Assembly: GCA_016125425.1 (NCBI GenBank)
Contig: WGLT01000003.1
Span: forward strand, 203,532 to 267,531
Length of the DNA stretch: 64,000 bases
Reading direction: 5' to 3'
Source: Alphaproteobacteria bacterium
GTDB taxonomy: Bacteria > Pseudomonadota > Alphaproteobacteria > Caulobacterales > Parvularculaceae
Shown one piece after another: positions 1 through 9,337 of the stretch (positions are counted from its first letter, which is position 1; the number at the start of each line of letters is the position of its first letter). Made by a program: the position numbers and the translations under genes. The notes beneath the pieces were generated by a model. The model ran no database searches. It was given only the letters and a program-made list of their open reading frames with translations, and was not told the origin of the DNA.

Positions 1-356
1 TTATCGCCCATGGCGGCGATCGCCTCCGGCGTCGGGCCGATGAAAATCAAGCCAGAGTCATGACAACATTGTGCGAATTCGGCGCGCTCTGAAAGAAAAC
101 CATAGCCCGGATGAATCGCGTCGACTTTCGTTTTCTTCGCCGCTGCGATCACAGCGGAGATGTTGAGATAGCTTTCTGACGCCGGCGCTCCGCCGATATG
201 CACGGCTTCTTCCGCCAAACGCACATAGGAGGCGTCCGCGTCCGCGTCCGAATAAACCGCGACCGTCCTGACCCCGCGCGCCCTCGCCGTTCGCATAATC
301 CGGCAGGCGATCTCGCCGCGGTTGGCGATCAGGACCTTTCGGATCGCCCTGTTCAC
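1..356 (-). CDS. Acyl-CoA carboxylase biotin carboxylase subunit, N-terminal part (cut by window edge)
   Basis: Translating the minus strand from a GTG at 354-356 gives the typical N-terminus of a biotin carboxylase: [14 protein letters not shown] at about residues 7-20, then the VAVYSDAD and HPGYGFLSE motifs. The enzyme carboxylates biotin with ATP and bicarbonate for a partner carboxyltransferase. Only about 118 residues lie in the window; the ATP-grasp core and any biotin carrier domain lie beyond base 1. The start overlaps the stop of the GNAT gene (GTGA), so translation is probably coupled. The carboxyltransferase partner is encoded upstream in the same transcription unit. The acyl-CoA substrate cannot be read from this fragment. 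Confidence 0.9.
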   Translation of the reverse strand, partial: MNRAIRKVLIANRGEIACRIMRTARARGVRTVAVYSDADADASYVRLAEEAVHIGGAPASESYLNISAVIAAAKKTKVDAIHPGYGFLSERAEFAQCCHDSGLIFIGPTPEAIAAMGD

Positions 357-808
357 GAGCGCGGCCCCAACTCTTTGTCGACCAATCGGTGCGCCGTGGC
401 GCGTCGCATAAAAACATCGCCGCTCGCCTGATAGCCCGCCGCTTCATAAAACGGAACCGCATCGACCCGCGCTGAGGCCCTAACGCGCCGGACGCCATTC
501 GCCGCCATCGTCTCCTCCGCGAATGCGACGAGACGGCGGGCGACGCCGCTGCGCCGCGCTTTCTCAGCGACCACAAGGTGACGCAGTTCAGCCGCCCCGG
601 CTCCGTCCGGATAAAAGCCGACGCAAGCGATGACTTTTTCATCCGCTATCGCGACGAAATGCCTGCCGGTTCTGTCACGTTCAATCATGTTCGCACTCGA
701 CTCTCTGCCGAGCGGCGCGCGCAGCACGGCATCGCGCAAAGCCTGCTCCTGACCGAAAAGAGGTGAGTCGATCTCGATCTCCCTGCATTCAATTACCGTT
801 TTCGTCAT
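353..808 (-). CDS. GNAT-family N-acetyltransferase
   Basis: This is a small GNAT acetyltransferase of about 151 residues. The core reads [21 protein letters not shown], a variant of the acetyl-CoA pyrophosphate-binding Q/RxxGxG/A loop, followed by [10 protein letters not shown], the usual C-terminal GNAT signature. I chose the ATG at 808 because it overlaps the stop of the upstream acyl-CoA dehydrogenase (ATGA); a longer in-frame start at 850 would intrude 40 bp further into that gene. It sits between a dehydrogenase and a biotin carboxylase in one operon, but its acceptor substrate is unknown. Confidence 0.8.
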   Translation of the reverse strand: MTKTVIECREIEIDSPLFGQEQALRDAVLRAPLGRESSANMIERDRTGRHFVAIADEKVIACVGFYPDGAGAAELRHLVVAEKARRSGVARRLVAFAEETMAANGVRRVRASARVDAVPFYEAAGYQASGDVFMRRATAHRLVDKELGPRS

Positions 809-1983
809 TCCCGGCCCGATTGTCCGGGCAGAATACCCATCAGCTTGCATATAATGGAGAGCATCACTTCATCAGCGCCGCCGCCGATCGACCCCAATCG
901 CGCGTCGCGATAGGCGCGAGAGACCGGCGTTTCCTCCATAAAACCCATGCCGCCCCAATATTGGAGACAGGAATCATTGACTTCGCGCGCGAGCCGCCCC
1001 GCCTTGAGTTTCGCCATCGAGGCGAGCATGGTCACGTCCTCGCCATTCACCATTTTGTCGACAGCATCCCATGCGAGCGACCGCAGCGCCTGCACCTCGC
1101 TCATGAGTTCAGCTATCCGAAAATGCACGACTTGATTGTCGAGGATAGATTTTCCGAACGCCTTACGTTCGCGGCAATAGTCTATCGTCGCATAAATAAT
1201 CTTCTCCTTGCCGACCAGACCGGAGAGCGCCGCCCATAATCTCTCCTCCTGAAATTGCAGCATCTGATAGGTAAAGCCGAAGCCTTCCTCGCCGATGCGA
1301 TAACGTTGCGGAACACGGACATCCTCGAAAAAGAACTGCGCGGTGTCCGAACTCCGCATGCCAAGCTTCTTGAGCTTGCGCGCAATCTCGATCCCCTTGC
1401 GCAGCTTGCCATTTTCACGCAGCGGCAGGCAGATCAGCGTCTTGTTTTTGTGTGCGGAGCCTTCGGAGGTATTGGCGAGGAGACACATCCAGTCGGCTTG
1501 CGTGCCGCTCGTCGTCCACATCTTGCCGCCATTGATGACATAGTCGTCCCCATCCTTTTTCGCCGTCGTTTTAATTGACGCGACATCGGAACCGGAACCG
1601 ATCTCGGAAACGCCGAGACAGGCCACATAATCGCCGCTAATCGACGGACGCAGAAACTCTTCGCGCACTTCGTCCGAACCGAATCGGGCGAGCGCCGGAG
1701 TCGCCATATCGGTCTGCACGCCGATCGCCATCGGCACGCCGCCGCAATTGATATGTCCGAGCGTCTCTGCGACGACTGCGCCATAGGACCAATCAAGGCC
1801 AAGCCCGCCGAATTCAACGGGTTTGGTGACGCCTAATAACCCAAGTTCGCCGAGGCCCTTAAACACCTGATGCGCCGGGAAGATCTCCGCCTCTTCCCAC
1901 TCGTCGACATAAGGATTGATCTCTGCGTCAATATAGCGTTTCAGCGTCTGTCGCAGTTGCTCATGTTCAGGCGTTAGTTTCAT
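805..1983 (-). CDS. Acyl-CoA dehydrogenase, citronellyl-CoA dehydrogenase (AtuD)-like
   Basis: This is a full-length 392-aa FAD acyl-CoA dehydrogenase, which introduces a 2,3-double bond into an acyl-CoA. The N-terminal helical domain is followed by CLGVSEIGSGSD (residues 122-133, FAD/substrate signature) and KMWTTSG. A Glu-Arg pair at 247-248 (QEERLW) sits where isovaleryl-CoA and long-chain dehydrogenases carry their catalytic base; the alternative C-terminal position holds Gly (SIGGGADE). The whole sequence resembles AtuD/LiuA-type enzymes as I recall them. Ten bases separate it from the membrane-protein gene, and it overlaps the GNAT gene. Together with a carboxylase pair this suggests degradation of a branched or terpenoid acyl-CoA, but leucine catabolism is not excluded. 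Confidence 0.88.
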   Translation of the reverse strand: MKLTPEHEQLRQTLKRYIDAEINPYVDEWEEAEIFPAHQVFKGLGELGLLGVTKPVEFGGLGLDWSYGAVVAETLGHINCGGVPMAIGVQTDMATPALARFGSDEVREEFLRPSISGDYVACLGVSEIGSGSDVASIKTTAKKDGDDYVINGGKMWTTSGTQADWMCLLANTSEGSAHKNKTLICLPLRENGKLRKGIEIARKLKKLGMRSSDTAQFFFEDVRVPQRYRIGEEGFGFTYQMLQFQEERLWAALSGLVGKEKIIYATIDYCRERKAFGKSILDNQVVHFRIAELMSEVQALRSLAWDAVDKMVNGEDVTMLASMAKLKAGRLAREVNDSCLQYWGGMGFMEETPVSRAYRDARLGSIGGGADEVMLSIICKLMGILPGQSGRE

Positions 1984-1993
1984 TGCGCCCTCG

Positions 1994-2386
1994 CTAGTCG
2001 ACCGTAATCATCGATTGATAGTGCAGTCCCGCCAGCCCGATCGCAGCAATGAGGAGAAAGAATATCCATTGCCGCATGGCGAACAAAGGTTGACGCTTCC
2101 AAAGCGCCAGAATGAAGACCCAGAGTCCGAAGACGCCTGAAAGCACGGTCATCTGAATCGCGACATCAATCGCGGCCGGTTTCTTCGCCGCCACGAAGAA
2201 TGAACCGCTCATCGCAAGCAGCATGATGCTGACGCCATGCCAGCAAGCGTAGTTCATATATTTCGCGACCGGCGTCAGATCTGCGGCGAGCAACGGACGC
2301 GCGACATCCTTGCCGCCGACGAAGACGTGCACGCCCAGTCCGACAAGCGCGAGGGCGCCGGCTGCTAGAAACCAAGGATCTGTCAT
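1994..2386 (-). CDS. Small four-helix integral membrane protein of unknown function
   Basis: This 130-aa protein has about four hydrophobic segments (roughly residues 5-24, 48-66, 76-95 and 104-122) and short polar loops, and no catalytic motif that I recognise. It lies 23 bp after the carboxyltransferase gene and 10 bp before the acyl-CoA dehydrogenase gene, so it is almost certainly cotranscribed with the acyl-CoA carboxylase block. A role in substrate uptake or as a membrane partner of the dehydrogenase is possible, but nothing in the sequence proves it. Confidence 0.75.
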   Translation of the reverse strand: MTDPWFLAAGALALVGLGVHVFVGGKDVARPLLAADLTPVAKYMNYACWHGVSIMLLAMSGSFFVAAKKPAAIDVAIQMTVLSGVFGLWVFILALWKRQPLFAMRQWIFFLLIAAIGLAGLHYQSMITVD

Positions 2387-2409
2387 CGTATTTTCTCCGC
2401 AGGGACTCC

Positions 2410-4026
2410 TTACATCCTCGCAACGCCGAATATATTCGGCCGCAGTTGTCGCGCTTGCGCTTCAGCGATCGTATCTAGGCAGAATGCGAGAACCTTCCGA
2501 GAATCGCGCGGATCGATCAGTCCGTCATCCCAAAGCCGGGCTGTCGCATATAGCGCCGTCGACTCCGCATCATATTGATTGACGATCTGCTTTGACATGG
2601 CGTCGAGAAACGCCGCGTTTGGCTCCTCGCCGCGCTTGGCCGCCCCCTCTTCCGCGACAATGCGCATCGTCTTCGCCGCCTGCTCGCCGCCCATGACCGC
2701 AATGCGATTATTCGGCCAGGCGAAAATAAATCGCGGATCGAAGGCCCGGCCGCACATCCCGTAATTGCCGGCGCCGAATGAGGCGCCGATATGCAAAGTC
2801 AATTTGGGCACGGTCATGTTCGTCACTGCCTGAATCATCTTCGAGCCATGTTTGACGATCCCGCGCTGTTCAGCGTCGGTTCCGACCAAATACCCCGTCG
2901 TATTCTGAAGGAAGATGACCGGCGATCCCGCCTGGCACATAAGCTGGATAAATTGCGCCGCCTTCGCCGCGCCATCCGCGTCTATGGGTCCGTTATTTGA
3001 AACGATCCCGACTTGATGGCCGGCGATCGCCGCTTGCGTGCAGACGGTCGACGCCCCGTAGCCGTCCTTGAATCCGAGCATGTCGGAGCCGTCGACAAGG
3101 CGCGCGATCACTTCGCGAGAATCGTAGGGAATTCGATAGTCAACCGGAACGATGCCCAGGATCTCTTCGGCGTCATAGAGCGGCTCGGCGAACGCGCGCT
3201 TTCGCGCTTGGCGGTCGCGGTTCCAGTCAAGCTTCCTGACGATTTCGCGGGCTAAACGAATGCCGTCAGCGTCGTTTTCAGCCATGAACTCCGCCGTTCC
3301 AGAGACGTGATAATGCATCTCCGCGCCGCCGAGTTCTTCGTCGCTCGCAATTTCGCCTGTCGCAGCTTTCAGCAAAGGCGGCCCGGCGAGAAACACCTTT
3401 GTGCGCCCGCGTACAGCAATGACATAATCGGAAAGCCCGGTCTGATATGCGCCGCCTGCTGTCGATGAGCCATGGACGACAGCGATAACCGGGCACCCCG
3501 CCGCCGACAGCCGCGCAAGATTGGCGAAGCTTCTGCCACCCGCTACGAACATTTCCGCCTGGCGGAAGAGATTGGCGCCGGCGCTTTCGATCATCTGCAC
3601 AAAAGGCAACTTGTTTTCGAGCGCAATCGCCTGCGCGCGCAGCGCCTTCTCCACGCCCATTGGCGTGGCGGCGCCGCCCTTGATGCCGCTGTCGGAAGCC
3701 GAAACAAGACACCGGACACCCGAGATAAACCCAATGCCCGACATTCCGCCGCCGCCGAAGATATTTCCGTCGCCGTCGTCGTCATGCATCTTGTAGCCGC
3801 AGAGCGTGGAAATCTCGAGGAAAGGCGCCCCGCGATCGAGCATGAGGGCGAGGCGCTCGCGCGGCAGGATCTGACCGCGTTTCTCGAATTTCGCGCGCGA
3901 ACGCGCCGAAGTCTCGACGATTTTGGCTTCAAGAGCGCGGAATTGATCGATTAACGCCAGATGCGCCGCACGGTTGGCGGCGAATTCTTTGCTTCTAGCG
4001 TCAATCTGCGATTTGAATGCCGGCAT
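2410..4026 (-). CDS. Acyl-CoA carboxylase carboxyltransferase subunit (MccB/AtuC type)
   Basis: At 538 residues this is the length of methylcrotonyl-/geranyl-CoA carboxylase beta subunits. It transfers CO2 from carboxybiotin to an acyl-CoA. The N-terminal half carries a crotonase-fold acyl-CoA binding region (GGATPMGVEKALRAQ and QMIESAGANLFRQ); the C-terminal half carries the biotin-binding crotonase domain, with GYLVGTDAEQRGIVKHG and LTLHIGASFGAGNYGMCGRA giving the paired Gly-rich oxyanion loops. It is the first gene of the operon that continues to the biotin carboxylase. A 3-methylcrotonyl- or geranyl-CoA substrate is inferred from family and neighbours; propionyl-CoA is less likely. Confidence 0.9.
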   Translation of the reverse strand: MPAFKSQIDARSKEFAANRAAHLALIDQFRALEAKIVETSARSRAKFEKRGQILPRERLALMLDRGAPFLEISTLCGYKMHDDDGDGNIFGGGGMSGIGFISGVRCLVSASDSGIKGGAATPMGVEKALRAQAIALENKLPFVQMIESAGANLFRQAEMFVAGGRSFANLARLSAAGCPVIAVVHGSSTAGGAYQTGLSDYVIAVRGRTKVFLAGPPLLKAATGEIASDEELGGAEMHYHVSGTAEFMAENDADGIRLAREIVRKLDWNRDRQARKRAFAEPLYDAEEILGIVPVDYRIPYDSREVIARLVDGSDMLGFKDGYGASTVCTQAAIAGHQVGIVSNNGPIDADGAAKAAQFIQLMCQAGSPVIFLQNTTGYLVGTDAEQRGIVKHGSKMIQAVTNMTVPKLTLHIGASFGAGNYGMCGRAFDPRFIFAWPNNRIAVMGGEQAAKTMRIVAEEGAAKRGEEPNAAFLDAMSKQIVNQYDAESTALYATARLWDDGLIDPRDSRKVLAFCLDTIAEAQARQLRPNIFGVARM

Positions 4027-4122
4027 AAACCTGCGTCACTTGTTTCGCGCCAGACAGTCTAGAGCGCCGTCTCGCGGGATGCCAACTTCTTGCGCAGCGC
4101 ACGTCGCCAATTCCACCGGGAC

Positions 4123-4728
4123 TTATTCGGGCGAGCGATCTGATTCTGGCTCGTCCGTATCCGGAATGCGGGTTCCGCGCGTTGTATAGTCCTGCCAGTC
4201 GCCTGTGTCCCAATAGGGCGTGTCTATAAACCAGTCTCGCAGAGGTTCCGGCACCGACTTGTCCGTGACGAGAACCTGCTCGCCCGGCGAGGATGCGAAT
4301 GCTGCGAGGTCCGCAATATCTTGTGCGTCGAGACTGATGATATAGCCGAGTTCCCGCTTTTGCAGCGCTGTCATCGCAGAAGCGCCGCGCCACATGCGCG
4401 CAGCAAAATCCAGCGGCTTGATCAGATTCTCCCCGCTCGCGGCGTCCAGCGCAGGCGCGACCGTGCCGCCCACGCCGTTCACCGAGTGGCAGATCACACA
4501 ACCTTTGGTGACGAATAAAATCCGGCCTCTGCGGGCGTTGAAGCTCGGCATGTCGACCGCAAGCTCTTTCGGCGGTTTGGCGAGCGCCGCCGTCGCCGGA
4601 TCGGGCTCATAGCCTGGCGCGCTTTCGATGAGCGGAGCTGCATTGTTCGGCGCTGACTCCGTCTCCTTCGAACAGGCCGGCAGCGCCAGCGCGGCGCAAG
4701 CGAAAAATAGTGACAAACCATGGCGCAT
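4123..4728 (-). CDS. Class I cytochrome c lipoprotein
   Basis: The protein has a lipoprotein signal peptide with lipobox LPAC (Cys19), a Pro/Ala-rich linker, then one haem c motif CVICH at residues 77-81. Met112 or Met119 could be the distal ligand. I chose the ATG at 4728, which gives a compact signal peptide; an upstream in-frame ATG at 4755 adds nine polar residues. After the haem domain there is an unusual Asp/Trp-rich acidic tail (about residues 155-201). It is transcribed towards the carboxyltransferase gene with a 96-bp gap. It may carry periplasmic electrons, but a link to the acyl-CoA genes is only positional. Confidence 0.82.
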   Translation of the reverse strand: MRHGLSLFFACAALALPACSKETESAPNNAAPLIESAPGYEPDPATAALAKPPKELAVDMPSFNARRGRILFVTKGCVICHSVNGVGGTVAPALDAASGENLIKPLDFAARMWRGASAMTALQKRELGYIISLDAQDIADLAAFASSPGEQVLVTDKSVPEPLRDWFIDTPYWDTGDWQDYTTRGTRIPDTDEPESDRSPE

Positions 4729-5302
4729 CGTAACCCCCGTTGAACGCGATTCCACTTACCCCGACTCGCGCCGCCCGCGCCAGTTCAGACGACAGAGGCG
4801 ATTGCGCGCAAGCACCCCTGCGCTTAGTCCAGACGCGTCCGCAAGCAGGAGCGCGCCCATGGCCCCGCCCGCCGTCCTCGAAACTGACAAGTTGAACGCC
4901 GCTTGCGCCGACTGCCCTTCCGGGCCTCGTCGGCCTTGTTTCTACGGGCGCAAGCGCAGGAGGGAACGATCGAGGCGCGCGCGGAGGCTCGTCATCTCGG
5001 CCGCACGACGCAGCTCCGGGACGCAACCGGGAAACATCGCGGCGGCGGGAAGACGATCGCCGGATCGAGATAGCCGGATTCGAGTTTGCCGGCGAGGTCC
5101 GCGACAGTCGCGCGCGCTTCCGCCGGCGTCATGTCAGTTGCAGCCTGCACGGGGGCGAGGGCGGACAGGACCGCAAGGGCGAATATGGCGACGAGGGCTT
5201 TCATTGTTGCTCCGTAGGCTACGATCGATCGCGGTCTATAGACCGCTCGCCGAACGATTCCGCTTCGTTTCGGCGCGCAACTCGCGCGTTTGGTCGAATT
5301 CG
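4729..5302. other. Low-coding interval with one gene remnant
   Basis: Between the cytochrome c and glutathione transferase genes I find no intact gene. The open frames on the plus strand here are Arg/Ser-rich and look like shadows of GC-rich DNA. The only recognisable content is the peptidase-like fragment at 4992-5204. The rest shows no clear promoter, repeat or RNA. Confidence 0.5.
4992..5204 (-). pseudogene. Truncated secreted protein, probable S41-type peptidase N-terminal remnant
   Basis: An ATG at 5204 opens a good signal peptide (MKALVAIFALAVLSALAPVQA) followed by MTPAEARATVADLAGKLE and GYLDPAI. This looks like the helical N-terminal segment of retinoid-binding-protein-like S41 peptidases. 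The similarity stops abruptly and the frame ends after about 70 residues in a Pro/Arg-rich tail, so the protease and PDZ parts are missing. It could instead be a genuine short secreted peptide; the family match is from memory and short. Confidence 0.5.
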
Positions 5303-5908
5303 CTAGAACGCGGCCGCTCTCTTGTACCCGTCCCGCGCCGTGATCGTCTCCCACCATCTCTCTACGTTGGGCGTCATCGCTTCATGGATGCCGATCGAAA
5401 GCGCGAGATGAAGCGCATAGCCCACAGCGATATCAGCCATGGTGAAACGCCCCGCGCACAGAAATGACCTGCCTTCGAGGCCGGCCTCGACCGACCGCCA
5501 GCGCCCGAGAAACCATGCCTTGTAATCATCTACGACCTGCGGCTGACGTCGCTCCTCCGGTTCGAGCATTGAGTAGCGCAGCACAAGCGTTTGCGGAAAC
5601 GTCAAAGTCGCATCCGAACGATGCAGCCAATTGATATAAACGCCGAAATCCTGCTCTTTCCTCGTTACGGCGAGCGGGGTAGGCCCATATTTTTCTCCGA
5701 GATAATGACAGATCCCTGCGCTCTCGGTAAGCACGGCCTCGCCGTCGATCAAAGTCGGCACCGTGCCGAGCGGGTTCACCGCCTTATAGTCCTTGTGAAA
5801 CACCCGCGGCGGGAATCGCAGCGTGACGAGCTCATAGTCGAGCCCCATCTCCTCGAGCGCCCACAGGGCGCGCATCGATCGGGCGTTCGGGCAGTGGTAT
5901 AGCTTCAT
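5303..5908 (-). CDS. Glutathione S-transferase family protein
   Basis: This is a 201-aa two-domain GST. The thioredoxin-like N-domain begins MKLYHCPNARSMRALWALEE, where Cys/Ser near residues 6-11 is the usual glutathione-activating position. NPLGTVPTLIDG supplies the cis-Pro loop and LTESAGICHYLGEKY the glutamate-Ser contact to the glutathione glutamyl group. The helical C-domain contains the FTMADIAVGYAL capping box. It is the usual length and appears complete. It is transcribed divergently from the thioesterase gene. It could detoxify electrophilic intermediates or act as an isomerase, but the substrate is unknown. Confidence 0.9.
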   Translation of the reverse strand: MKLYHCPNARSMRALWALEEMGLDYELVTLRFPPRVFHKDYKAVNPLGTVPTLIDGEAVLTESAGICHYLGEKYGPTPLAVTRKEQDFGVYINWLHRSDATLTFPQTLVLRYSMLEPEERRQPQVVDDYKAWFLGRWRSVEAGLEGRSFLCAGRFTMADIAVGYALHLALSIGIHEAMTPNVERWWETITARDGYKRAAAF

Positions 5909-6094
5909 CCTGACCTTCCAATCCGTCGAAATCCAAATCTTCGCCAGTCGAGCGGCGCAGCGCAGAACATGAGCCCTTCACAGGCCAACGCAGACATGGG
6001 ACGCCGCCAGACTTCTGCAGATGCTGTCGATGATTGACTTTGTCCGGCCGGAGTTCAACGCTTCGCGGCCGGCGGGCAATCAAGGGGCGAAATC

Positions 6095-6520
6095 ATGGCG
6101 ATGATCGAGACCTATCGCGGTCTGGTCTATCCGAGGCATCTCGATCACATGGGGCATATGAACGTGCAATATTACACGGCGCGTTTCGACGAGGCGACAT
6201 GGCACATGGCGTCAAGACTCGGCCTCACTCTCGACTACATCAATCGAACCAATACCGGCATGGCGGCGCTCCAACAAACCACGCACTACAAGGCCGAAGT
6301 GTCGTCCGGCGCGCTGCTCGTCATACGTTCGGGCATAATTGAGGTCAGGACTAAAACCATTCGCTTTTTCCATCGCATGTATAACGCCGAGTCCGGCGTG
6401 GAAGCGGCGACAAGCGAATTGGTCGGCGCGCATCTCGATCGAAAGGCGCGCAAGGCGATTCCCCTGCCGGCGTTTGTGGAAGAGAACGCTGCCGCGTTCA
6501 TGATCGAAACGGAACGATGA
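6095..6520 (+). CDS. Hot-dog fold acyl-CoA thioesterase (4HBT/YbgC type)
   Basis: This 141-aa single hot-dog domain protein hydrolyses acyl-CoA thioesters. Residues 14-24 (RHLDHMGHMNV) contain the Asp/His-Met-N motif of 4-hydroxybenzoyl-CoA thioesterase-like enzymes, followed by the long central helix YTARFDEATWHM. Its stop overlaps the start of the following acyl-CoA dehydrogenase (ATGA), so the two are translationally coupled and probably act on the same acyl-CoA pool. Confidence 0.87.
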   Translation: MAMIETYRGLVYPRHLDHMGHMNVQYYTARFDEATWHMASRLGLTLDYINRTNTGMAALQQTTHYKAEVSSGALLVIRSGIIEVRTKTIRFFHRMYNAESGVEAATSELVGAHLDRKARKAIPLPAFVEENAAAFMIETER

Positions 6521-7692
6521 TGACTCCGCTCGACTTCGACGCAACGCGCCTTCCATCGCCGCATCTGACGGATGCGCATGAAGCATGGCGAAAAACCGTG
6601 CGAACCTTTGTCGACAAGGAGATTGCGCCATTTGTGAACGCCTGGGATGAGGCTGGCGGTTTCCCTCGCCAACTTCATCAAAAGGCGGCGGCGATCGGGC
6701 TCATTGGGATTGGCTATCCGGAAGAATTCGGCGGGATCGGGGAAGATATCGACGTCTTCCATAGCATCATCGCTTCCGAAGAACTGGCGCGCGCAGGCTC
6801 AGGCGGCCTCATCGCCGGATTGATGACGCATGGCATCGGGCTGCCGCCGATAATTGCGCTCGGTTCGGATGACCTCAAAACGCGTATCGCGCCGCCCGTT
6901 CTTGCGGGTGAAAAAATCATCGCCCTATGCGTCACAGAACCGTCGGGCGGCTCTGATGTCGCAAACCTAAAAACGCGCGCCCGTCGCGACGGCGAGGAAT
7001 ATGTCGTCGATGGCGAGAAGACGCTGATCACTTCAGGCTGCCGCGCCGATTTTCTGACCGTCGCCGTTCGAACCGGCGGAGAAGGCGCTGGCGGACTTTC
7101 CTTCCTCCTTGTCGAAGCGGACCGGCCTGGCGTTTCGCGAACGCCCCTCAAGAAAATGGGATGGTGGATGTCCGACACCGCGACGATCCATTTCGACAAT
7201 GTGCGCGTTCCGGCGGACAATCTGATCGGAACTGAAAATGGCGGCTTCGCCGGCATTGTGGTCAATTTTAATATGGAGCGACTTTCGATGGCCGCGCAGG
7301 CCATCGCCTTTTCGCGCGTCTGCATAGAAGACGCCGCCCGGTGGGCCGTCGACCGAAAAACGTTCGGCAAGCCGCTATCAAAGCATCAGGTCATTCGCCA
7401 CAAGCTCGCGGAGATGGTCCGTAGAACGAATGCGAGCCAGGCGCTGCTCGACAATTGCGCGTGGCGCGTGAAGCGCGGAGAGGCGCCTGTCGCTGACCTT
7501 GCCCTTCTCAAGACGCAAGCGACGCGGACCATGGAGTTCTGCGCGCGCGAGGCGATTCAGATCCTCGGCGGCGCCGGTTACATTCGCGGACATCGCGTCG
7601 AACGCATCTATCGTGAAGTCCGCGTGATGGCGATCGGCGGCGGTTCGGAAGAGATCATGCTGGATCTCGCCGCGCGCCAATTGGGCCTGTAG
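6517..7692 (+). CDS. Acyl-CoA dehydrogenase (second paralogue)
   Basis: This is a full-length 391-aa acyl-CoA dehydrogenase with [19 protein letters not shown] (about 137-155) and EKTLITSG for FAD and substrate binding. The likely catalytic base is Glu254 (FNMERLSM), the isovaleryl-/long-chain-type position; the C-terminal site reads AIGGGSEE. The start is the ATG overlapping the thioesterase stop; a second ATG follows directly. It is only moderately similar to the dehydrogenase at 805-1983, so the two probably handle different steps or chain lengths. The 3' end overlaps the convergent ligase gene by 38 bp. Confidence 0.88.
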   Translation: MMTPLDFDATRLPSPHLTDAHEAWRKTVRTFVDKEIAPFVNAWDEAGGFPRQLHQKAAAIGLIGIGYPEEFGGIGEDIDVFHSIIASEELARAGSGGLIAGLMTHGIGLPPIIALGSDDLKTRIAPPVLAGEKIIALCVTEPSGGSDVANLKTRARRDGEEYVVDGEKTLITSGCRADFLTVAVRTGGEGAGGLSFLLVEADRPGVSRTPLKKMGWWMSDTATIHFDNVRVPADNLIGTENGGFAGIVVNFNMERLSMAAQAIAFSRVCIEDAARWAVDRKTFGKPLSKHQVIRHKLAEMVRRTNASQALLDNCAWRVKRGEAPVADLALLKTQATRTMEFCAREAIQILGGAGYIRGHRVERIYREVRVMAIGGGSEEIMLDLAARQLGL

Positions 7693-9250
7693 GCGCCCAC
7701 ATCTTCCTTAGCGACGTCTTCAAAATCTTGCCGGAGGGATTGCGCGGAAGGGCGTCCATAAATGCAATCGTCTTCGGTAGTTTAAAACTTGCAATCTTGG
7801 GTCGAAGGAAATCGATCACGTCTTCGCGAGAAAGTTCAGCGGCCGGACGCTTCACAACAATGGCCGTGACGACCTCACCCCATTTTTCATCAGCGACGCC
7901 GATGACCGCCGCTTCAAGGATCGCCGGATGTGACGCGAGCACGTTTTCCAGCTCGGCGGGATAGATGTTCTCCCCGCCCGAAATGATCATGTCCTTGATG
8001 CGGTCGACGACATAGAGAAAGCCGTTTTCATCGTAATAACCGGCGTCGCCCGACCAATACCAGCCTTCGCGGATCGCCTCCGCCGTCGCATCCGGCCGAT
8101 TCCAATAGCCGTTCATGATGTAACCATTCCTGATGACGATCTCACCGACTTCGCCCTGCGGCAGCTCCTCGCCCGTTGCAGGGTCGCAAATCTTGATTAC
8201 GGCGCCCGGTAGCGGCTTACCGGCGGACAGGCGCTGCTTCTTGCCGGCCCCGTGATCACGCCAATCAAGAACGCTCGCCCCGCCCGACGTTTCAGTCATT
8301 CCGTAAAATTGCGTGAACTCGGCGTTGCGAAATTCTCTGATCGCCGCATCAAGCAAGGGCTCCGGCATCGGCGCCGCGCCATAGCTGACGCCAACGAAAC
8401 GGTCGAGCGGCGCGTTCATCGCTTTCGCCGCCTCCAGGATCATCATAACCATCGCAGGGACGAGAAAAGTTGTCAGCGGCGTCGGGCCTTGCGCCTCTTT
8501 TACGATCGCAGCGGGATCAAACTGGCGATGCTGGATGATCGGCATGCCGCGGCTGAACCCCATGACGCCGAAATTAACGCCCGCCACATGAAAATGCGGC
8601 AGTGCGTGCAAGATCGATTCGTCATCGCTCTTCGGAAGAACGACGCCGAGTTCAGCCCCCGCTGCTCCAAGCGCATGATAGCAACGATTGGTGAGCACGA
8701 CGCCCTTCGGGAGGCCAGTCGTTCCGCTCGTATAAAGCTGTACGACGACATCGTCGCTCGTCGGCCGGTAGTCCGGTTCAACGGCCTCGCGCTCGTCAAT
8801 AAAGCGATCGAAACAATTTTCTTTTCCGCTTTCCAGAACAAAAGTACGCGGCGGCTGAAAATCATCGACGCTTCGAAGCTGATCCAGGAACATCTGTTCG
8901 GTGATGAACAGTCTCGCTTGCGAGTCGCTGAGGATTGCGGTGACTTCGGCTGGCGCCAAGCGCCAATTTATAGGCGTAAGGACGACGCCGATCTTTATGG
9001 CGCCGAATAGAACCGGCCAGAATGTCCCGACATTGCGCGCAAGCCATGCGACCCTGTCGCCGGGTTTGAGGTCGAGGGCCATAAGCGCCTGCGCCGCCCG
9101 GTTCGACCGTTCATTGACCTGCGAATAGGTATGGCTCGCGCCTTCGAAGCGCAGCGCAAGCCGGTTCGGCGTGCGTCGCGCCCGTTCGCGAATGAGGTCT
9201 GCGAGCAATGGCGGATTGATAATCCGCTCCCTTGCGACAACATTCAACAC
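7655..9250 (-). CDS. Acyl-CoA ligase (AMP-forming, class I adenylate-forming enzyme)
   Basis: This 531-aa protein activates a carboxylic acid to acyl-CoA through an acyl-adenylate. It has the P-loop-like [13 protein letters not shown] motif (about 173-185), [41 protein letters not shown], and the C-terminal catalytic Lys in NPSGKILK. It lies opposite the two-gene thioesterase/dehydrogenase unit and overlaps it by 38 bp at the 3' ends. It probably feeds substrate into the acyl-CoA block. A medium- or long-chain or branched acid is likely, but specificity cannot be read. Confidence 0.9.
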   Translation of the reverse strand: MLNVVARERIINPPLLADLIRERARRTPNRLALRFEGASHTYSQVNERSNRAAQALMALDLKPGDRVAWLARNVGTFWPVLFGAIKIGVVLTPINWRLAPAEVTAILSDSQARLFITEQMFLDQLRSVDDFQPPRTFVLESGKENCFDRFIDEREAVEPDYRPTSDDVVVQLYTSGTTGLPKGVVLTNRCYHALGAAGAELGVVLPKSDDESILHALPHFHVAGVNFGVMGFSRGMPIIQHRQFDPAAIVKEAQGPTPLTTFLVPAMVMMILEAAKAMNAPLDRFVGVSYGAAPMPEPLLDAAIREFRNAEFTQFYGMTETSGGASVLDWRDHGAGKKQRLSAGKPLPGAVIKICDPATGEELPQGEVGEIVIRNGYIMNGYWNRPDATAEAIREGWYWSGDAGYYDENGFLYVVDRIKDMIISGGENIYPAELENVLASHPAILEAAVIGVADEKWGEVVTAIVVKRPAAELSREDVIDFLRPKIASFKLPKTIAFMDALPRNPSGKILKTSLRKMWAPTGPIGARRDPA

Positions 9251-9337
9251 ATCCTCCCTGACTTATGTTTCGGGACACTATGATGCGCGGTAAGTCGAAG
9301 CGAAAGGGCCCTCGGCGTCCGGAATGAACGCCAGCAC

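Noticed and set aside
234..252. Short gcgtcc tandem repeat
   Set aside because: It encodes an alternating Asp-Ala stretch in the biotin carboxylase (YSDADADAS), a common variation, so no separate element is needed.
4628..5467. Long plus-strand open frame of 279 codons
   Set aside because: The product is Arg/Ser-rich, resembles no family, and overlaps the cytochrome c and GST genes on the other strand; it looks like a GC-rich shadow.
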